Positions 31,092 to 35,348 of a stretch of 35,348 nucleotides of DNA are shown one piece after another. A program made the position numbers and the translations under genes. The first letter of the stretch is position 1; every line of letters begins with the position of its first letter. The stretch lies in the NCBI RefSeq assembly GCF_001435195.1, contig NZ_AZFQ01000039.1, positions 4,411 through 39,758 of the forward strand. Direction: 5' to 3'. This stretch comes from Liquorilactobacillus satsumensis DSM 16230 = JCM 12392 (GTDB lineage Bacteria > Bacillota > Bacilli > Lactobacillales > Lactobacillaceae). The notes beneath the pieces were generated by a model. The model saw only the letters and a program-made list of their open reading frames with translations, was not told the DNA's origin and ran no database searches.

Positions 31092-32141
31092 CTAGCTTTT
31101 ACTTTTATTTCTGAGTCTCACTAAAATTTTTAATGCTAAATATAAACGATGTTTTAAACAGAAGACAAAAACCTTCTCCTGCGTATTTAGCAAATTATAG
31201 TTGACCTTCCCCAAAGCCGTTTGATACCTTTTTTTGTTCAAAAGAGTATTCAAGGCTTTTTTGCTTTCCCAGTAGTTATTAGGGTTTCGGGGGTGAAAGT
31301 AGTAGTGATACAGAAAAGAGTTAAAGCTAGTTAGTTCTTTCATATACATGGCATGATACATAATATCTTCTCTTTGAGAAAGAGATAAAAATTTAAAGGT
31401 TTCATCAAAATATTTTTCAAAATTATCTACAATTTGGGTTGAATATTTTGACGAAGCAGAGCCTTCTTCTTTTCTGTAATAATAAAGTTTTTGAGGAAGA
31501 TAGTGTATCTTGGCAGCACATTCAATCGCATACAAGCAGAAAATATTATCCTGCATTCTTCTCATTCCTGGAATAAAGGAAAGCTGATTGGCTTCAATGA
31601 AACTGCGCTTAAACATCTTAGCCCATGGGACTCCTGCAGCAATTTCTGGAGGATAATAGGCACAGATCTTTTTGCCCACTAGTTGATATAACAAGAGATT
31701 TTTAGCTTTACCGGTTAAATTACCCTCTGGAATATTAAGAAAACGATTTTCTTTTTCAGAGTGAGGATAGTGGACAAAACAATCTGAGATTACAAAATCT
31801 GCATCCGATGTTTGAAGGGCATGCAAGAGTTCGCCGACGTAATTTTTTGCAACCCAGTCATCAGGGTCAACAAAACAAATATAATCGCCGGTAGCTTTTT
31901 TAAGACCATGATTGCGCGCAACAGATACTCCTGAATTTTTTTGACGGATAATTTTTATCCGCGGATCTTTTTGCGCATAGTTTGTGCACAGTTCATAGGA
32001 ATTATTTGTAGAACCATCGTCCACCAGAATAATTTCAATGTTAGAATAAGTTTGGCTTATAAGAGAAGTGACGCACTTTTTTAAAAACGATTCTTTGATG
32101 TTATAAATTGGAAGAATTAGACTAACACAGTCATTTTTCAT
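31092..32141 (-). CDS. GT2 glycosyltransferase
   Basis: A 349-residue GT-A enzyme with VSLILPIYNIKESFLKKCV at the start, ILVDDGSTNNS (the nucleotide-binding DDGS), SGVSVARNHGLKKATGDYICFVDPDDW with the metal-binding DPDD, and QDNIFCLYAIE further on. The last 90 residues are basic and tyrosine-rich. AGGAG eight bases before the ATG at 32139-32141 decides the start; the in-frame TTG at 32165 lies upstream of that site. It is a single gene whose 3' end abuts the palindromic array, with no separate terminator visible, so the array may form its 3' untranslated region. Substrate unknown. Confidence 0.87.
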   Translation of the reverse strand: MKNDCVSLILPIYNIKESFLKKCVTSLISQTYSNIEIILVDDGSTNNSYELCTNYAQKDPRIKIIRQKNSGVSVARNHGLKKATGDYICFVDPDDWVAKNYVGELLHALQTSDADFVISDCFVHYPHSEKENRFLNIPEGNLTGKAKNLLLYQLVGKKICAYYPPEIAAGVPWAKMFKRSFIEANQLSFIPGMRRMQDNIFCLYAIECAAKIHYLPQKLYYYRKEEGSASSKYSTQIVDNFEKYFDETFKFLSLSQREDIMYHAMYMKELTSFNSFLYHYYFHPRNPNNYWESKKALNTLLNKKRYQTALGKVNYNLLNTQEKVFVFCLKHRLYLALKILVRLRNKSKS

Positions 32142-32165
32142 ATGATTACTCCTAAATTTTGACAA

Positions 32166-32605
32166 AATGAGTTAATGTGGTGAAACTATGAGCGTCAAGC
32201 GAAAAAATGTTGGACAAGTAATTTTCCCGGCTGCAGTTGGGAGGTGCAACTCTGTGCTATAATAGCGTTATGCTCATTTCTAAAGTTAAAATTAAGGTTA
32301 ACATAGAGATTTGACTTTTCTGTTAAGAACCATCAAATTTTTGTAACCACTTTATTTAAACGTCGAAAACCGCTTTCAAAATTGGCAAATTAAAATTTAA
32401 GTAAGTAACTTGGTAACTTTTTTGAATCTGACAAGGGACTCAGAGTATAATTAGAGAACGGAGCTTAAGACTTATTTTATGCAATTAAAGTTTGACACTG
32501 ATAAGGAAAGTTAATAATGCTTAAAATTGAGTAGCAAGGTTTGCAGTGTTTTAAAGCTCAGTTTAGGTTTTTGAATAGATTCTTGATGTAAAGGGTGAAA
32601 CAGTA
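32166..32605. other. 440-bp divergent intergenic region with several promoter-like signals
   Basis: There is no coding frame of note. On the plus strand an extended -10 TGTGCTATAAT sits at 32253-32263. A second promoter, TTGAAT-18-TATAAT (32422-32451), lies lower down, and an isolated perfect TTGACA is at 32492-32497. The leader from the second promoter would be about 150 bases. GTTG/CAAC around 32236-32250 is a small inverted repeat. A minus-strand promoter for the GT2 gene was not clear to me. Confidence 0.45.
32422..32451 (+). promoter_or_regulatory. putative promoter of the second GT14-type gene
   Basis: TTGAAT (32422-32427), an 18-base spacer and a perfect TATAAT (32446-32451). The start codon is about 155 bases downstream. 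Confidence 0.5.
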
Positions 32606-33481
32606 ATGCAGGCTGTTCTGATATTAGCACACAAAGATGTTTCTCAAATTATTGCGTTGGCAAATTTGTTGAAGAGAAAATTCCTTGTTTTGGTGCATTT
32701 TGACAAAAGTTTAGGGTTAACGAGTGCAGATAAAGAAAGGCTCAAAGAAAACAATGTGAAGTATTTTTCCAAGGTGAATGTTCATTGGGGAAGTTGGAGC
32801 ATTGCACAGGCAGCAATTTTGTTGATGCAAGAAGCATTAAAGAATCCAGAGGTTACATATTGCCATGTTATCTCTGGTCAAGATTGGCCTGTCACAAATT
32901 TAGATCAAATCCATGCTTTTTACGAAGACAATGATAGAATCTACATGGAATATCACAGATCACGAGAGGTTAAAAAGTCAGGAGAGCCGGTTATCTTATG
33001 GCAAAAATATTATTTTAACTACGATCAGATAAATCGGCGCAGTAAATTCGGAAAAATATATCATCGTCTTCTGCTTGGCGCACAGACGTTGTTACGGATT
33101 AACAAGTTTAAAAAATACAACATAACTCTGGAAATCTATAACGGCCCCAACTGGGTAGATCTGCCACGGGACGCAATTGAATATTGTTTGGATTATTTAA
33201 ATAAGCATACTAATTTATTAAGGATATTTCAAACAGGATGCTTTTCCGATGAGTTCTGGATGCAGACAATTCTGGTGAATTCTCCCGAATTTAGGAAAAG
33301 AATTGTTAAAAATAATCATCGCTATCTCAATTGGCAAAAGAAAAACGGGAGTTATCCCGCGGTGTTAGATGAACAAGACTTTCCAGATATTAGTAAGAGC
33401 CAGTGCCATTTTGGCAGAAAATTTGACAGTACGCATTCAAAAAAATTGATTGCATTGCTGAATATTCAGGAAAAATCATAG
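32606..33481 (+). CDS. GT14-type (core-2/I-branching) glycosyltransferase, second copy
   Basis: A 291-residue protein of the same family as 4769-5668. It opens QAVLILAHKDVSQIIALANLL, has LVHFDKS, then YCHVISGQDWPV, the counterpart of YYHLLSGLDLPL in the first copy. IYNGPNWVDLPRDAIEYCL and CFSDEFWMQTIL correspond to the first copy's GANWFSISNDF and CADEVFLATWL. Sequence divergence is substantial outside these motifs, so it is a distant paralogue, not a recent duplicate. The ATG has GGGTGA upstream. It is monocistronic between a long leader and the terminator at 33536-33581. Substrates unknown. Confidence 0.83.
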   Translation: MQAVLILAHKDVSQIIALANLLKRKFLVLVHFDKSLGLTSADKERLKENNVKYFSKVNVHWGSWSIAQAAILLMQEALKNPEVTYCHVISGQDWPVTNLDQIHAFYEDNDRIYMEYHRSREVKKSGEPVILWQKYYFNYDQINRRSKFGKIYHRLLLGAQTLLRINKFKKYNITLEIYNGPNWVDLPRDAIEYCLDYLNKHTNLLRIFQTGCFSDEFWMQTILVNSPEFRKRIVKNNHRYLNWQKKNGSYPAVLDEQDFPDISKSQCHFGRKFDSTHSKKLIALLNIQEKS

Positions 33482-33535
33482 TTTCAAAATTCTTTGGACA
33501 TAACTTTGCCACTTTAAATTGACTTAGGCTTAGTT

Positions 33536-33581
33536 AGATTCAGCGTGGATACGCATCATAGTATTCGAACTGAATCTTTTT
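33536..33581 (+). terminator. intrinsic terminator after the second GT14-type gene
   Basis: AGATTCAG (33536-33543) pairs with CTGAATCT (33570-33577), followed by a T-run. Confidence 0.75.
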
Positions 33582-33636
33582 GTTTACGCTGAAAATGTTA
33601 ACGCTGTTTAACTGATAGTTATATTTTAAGTGCAAA

Positions 33637-33686
33637 TAAAAAGATCCAAGCCAAGTTACTGAAATACAGTGCTTGGGATTGGATCT
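33637..33686 (-). terminator. intrinsic terminator of the Gtf3-like gene
   Basis: AGATCCAA-GC-CAAG pairs with CTTG-GGA-TTGGATCT. On the minus strand CTTTTTATTTG follows the stem, so it ends the leftward glycosyltransferase gene. Confidence 0.8.
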
Positions 33687-33714
33687 AAAAGTTGCAGTTT
33701 TTGCGATGCGCCCC

Positions 33715-34728
33715 TTAAAAGTGAAACTTACTAAATGCAGTTTTAGTAAAGTGACCTGTACGCATTTTCTGGCCCACTTTAATTGCATTTTGCCGCATCT
33801 CTTTATATTCAGAAGCTGAGATACTAGCTAAGACATGGTCTAGGTCTGCAAGACTCTCCAAGGCGATACCCACACCATTTGCTTCAATGAAGTCTGCCAG
33901 AGCAGCTTGTTTCCAGATGATCACAGGGATGCCAGAACTAAGATAAAGTGAAGCCTTGTGTGGGTTGTTGAACTTCATATACTCACCATAAACACCATTG
34001 CAAGCTGAAAGTGCTGTTCCATCCCAGACTAGGCCAAAGTTTTGTGTCAGATGTTTGGGGAGTTCTTCAGGAGAATAGATTCCTTTGTAGACTAATCCAT
34101 TTGAATAAGTTTTCGCGGGATTAGGACCATAGATATCGACTTCATTTTGAGTAGTCATTTTCTCAAGAAACTTGGCTTTCTTTAAGTTACCCGCGAAACA
34201 GACATCTTTTTTAAAAGTTTCACTGCGCTGTAGTTCCTGAGTATTATCGTAATCGAAAATCTGCAAAGAAACCATTTGCGTAGTAACACCATGTTGTTTT
34301 AACCATGCCAGCATTTTATCATTATGTACAATTAATCCGTCTGCCACATTCAGAAGTTCAATTTCGGCGGCAACATACGCTGCGTTGTTTTTAAAAAGGC
34401 GCAATGACTCGACATCATGAATTACAAACAGCAATTTGGCGTTAGAGTACTTTCGTGCATTTTTGATTAACTGTTTCATGAGCACCAGGGAATAAAGCGG
34501 ATACTGTAATACGATGGTATCCATCCTGCGATTTTTAAAGGCGCGCGGAATATCCCAAAGTGCATATTTAATTTTTTTCATTTTGCTGACAAGAGAGCCG
34601 TTTAAGTCGAATTTAAGTTTGATGATTTTAAAATCTTTTTCAGTTAAGAATTTGTCAATGTCTTGCTTGGCTTTGGGACCGGCATCGTTTTTCTTATTGT
34701 CATATATCGAAATTACATAGTTGTCCAT
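33715..34728 (-). CDS. Gtf3/galactofuranosyltransferase-like glycosyltransferase (copy 2)
   Basis: A 337-residue paralogue of the enzyme at 14572-15609. Shared landmarks in order are LQYPLYS, LLFVIHDVESLR, ADGLIVHN, IFDYDN, VCFAGNL, NFGLVWDG and GEYMK-NNPHK-SLYLSSGIPVI. These runs are near-identical while N-terminal sequence differs, so donor-site chemistry is probably the same and the acceptor may differ. The ATG at 34726-34728 has GGAGG 10 bases upstream. It is monocistronic with its own terminator. Unlike copy 1 it is not next to glf, but could use UDP-galactofuranose made by that gene. Gtf3 relatives also glycosylate serine-rich adhesins; no such adhesin is in the window. Confidence 0.85.
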   Translation of the reverse strand: MDNYVISIYDNKKNDAGPKAKQDIDKFLTEKDFKIIKLKFDLNGSLVSKMKKIKYALWDIPRAFKNRRMDTIVLQYPLYSLVLMKQLIKNARKYSNAKLLFVIHDVESLRLFKNNAAYVAAEIELLNVADGLIVHNDKMLAWLKQHGVTTQMVSLQIFDYDNTQELQRSETFKKDVCFAGNLKKAKFLEKMTTQNEVDIYGPNPAKTYSNGLVYKGIYSPEELPKHLTQNFGLVWDGTALSACNGVYGEYMKFNNPHKASLYLSSGIPVIIWKQAALADFIEANGVGIALESLADLDHVLASISASEYKEMRQNAIKVGQKMRTGHFTKTAFSKFHF

Positions 34729-35290
34729 GATTTGTAAGCCTCCAGTATGATGCTATAATTCTGAGCAGCTCAACACATGTGAAATTTAAACACTAAGATC
34801 TGGTTTACTTACCGGCAGACTCTTGTCTAAACTGAAAGTCAGCTGCAGTGCAACAGGTTATTTAAAGTGCTTTCAATTTTTAATTTGTGCTAAAGCAGAC
34901 ATTTTCCACGGACAGGCTAATTTAAGAAAGTTGCTGCTGCAATAGCGCAAATTTATTTGAAGTCTTTTGGACCTAGTCTAAGGGTGTACTGAGTTACACA
35001 GATAAAAGTGTTTTCACATGTAGTCAGAGCTAATTATTGAATACTTAAATAACCATGTTAAGTAAATATTTATTGTGGTATGAAAAGAGAAACCCTCCCC
35101 CACGACGATTAGAGACTAGACAAACCATGAAATAAAATAGTTATTATAAGTACATCTACTTTACCATATTTTCAACTTGAGTTCGATTTATAATTAGATT
35201 TGCAAGGAAATTCTAACTTTTGAGTGTTTAAATTAAGCGATCTTTTTAATTTGATTTAGTAAAATATCATAATTAGGCCCAAAAAAGCTG
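34729..35290. other. AT-rich gene-free region
   Basis: About 560 bp upstream of the leftward Gtf3-like gene. A weak minus-strand promoter may lie within the first 40 bases (TTGAGC, 18 bases, CATACT). I found no ORF, RNA gene, strong hairpin or repeat in the remainder up to the dispersed repeat. Confidence 0.5.
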
Positions 35291-35348
35291 AGGTGTGACA
35301 TAAGTCGGGAAAATTTGAGTGCTAACTCGAAATTACGAACATAGCGAG
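35291..35348 (+). repeat. dispersed palindromic repeat, copy 3 (cut by the window end)
   Basis: From GTGTGACATAAGTC onward it matches copies 1 and 2. It continues into the AATTACGAACAT-x-GCGAG interior found only in the full copy 2, so it is probably a full-length copy running off the window. Confidence 0.75.

Noticed and set aside
33540-33788. 82-codon minus-strand ORF after the Gtf3-like gene
   Set aside because: It overlaps both terminators and the 3' end of that gene and has no family resemblance.
1-35348. tRNA, rRNA or transposase genes
   Set aside because: No cloverleaf, rRNA segment or transposase-like protein was recognised on either strand.

Overview
The window looks like chromosomal DNA from a low-to-mid GC Gram-positive of the family Lactobacillaceae. 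I base this on the AT-rich intergenic DNA, strong GGAGG ribosome binding sites, frequent TTG starts and the gene families present. The genus cannot be fixed from the sequence; a Liquorilactobacillus/Ligilactobacillus-like relative is my guess.

1-4.7 kb holds the threonine branch: an Lrp/AsnC regulator and thrC on the minus strand, diverging from hom-thrB on the plus strand. A perfect 15-bp palindrome overlaps the hom promoter. 4.6-5.7 kb has the first copy of a dispersed palindromic repeat with an attached terminator hairpin, then a GT14-type glycosyltransferase on the minus strand.

5.7-21.6 kb is a Wzx/Wzy-type exopolysaccharide or cell-wall polysaccharide cluster. It contains a priming sugar-phosphate transferase, a DUF4422 glycosyltransferase, rmlA-rmlC-rmlB (no rmlD), three GT2 and two GT4 glycosyltransferases, UDP-glucose dehydrogenase, a Gtf3/galactofuranosyltransferase-like enzyme, UDP-galactopyranose mutase, a flippase and a probable polymerase. 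The precursors implied are dTDP-6-deoxyhexose, UDP-glucuronate and UDP-galactofuranose. No Wzd/Wze/Wzb-type kinase genes or LytR-type regulator are present.

21.6-29 kb carries a DUF2075 P-loop ATPase, an APC-family permease, the potassium transporter Kup and a two-gene ABC exporter whose permease has unusual low-complexity segments.

29.1-30.3 kb is a compact zinc-limitation island. Cysteine-free paralogues of L32 and S14, plus a 41-residue basic peptide, run leftward, and a zinc-ligand-lacking L33 runs rightward. Two Zur-type operators lie just downstream of the two divergent -10 boxes.

30.5-31.1 kb is the most unusual stretch: a non-coding array of four tandem 108-112-bp imperfect palindromes with about 11-nt linkers. 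The units differ in sequence but keep their pairing by compensatory changes.

31.1-34.7 kb has three separately transcribed glycosyltransferases (GT2, GT14, Gtf3-like), two of them related to enzymes in the first half. The window ends in about 560 bp of AT-rich gene-free DNA and a truncated third copy of the dispersed repeat.
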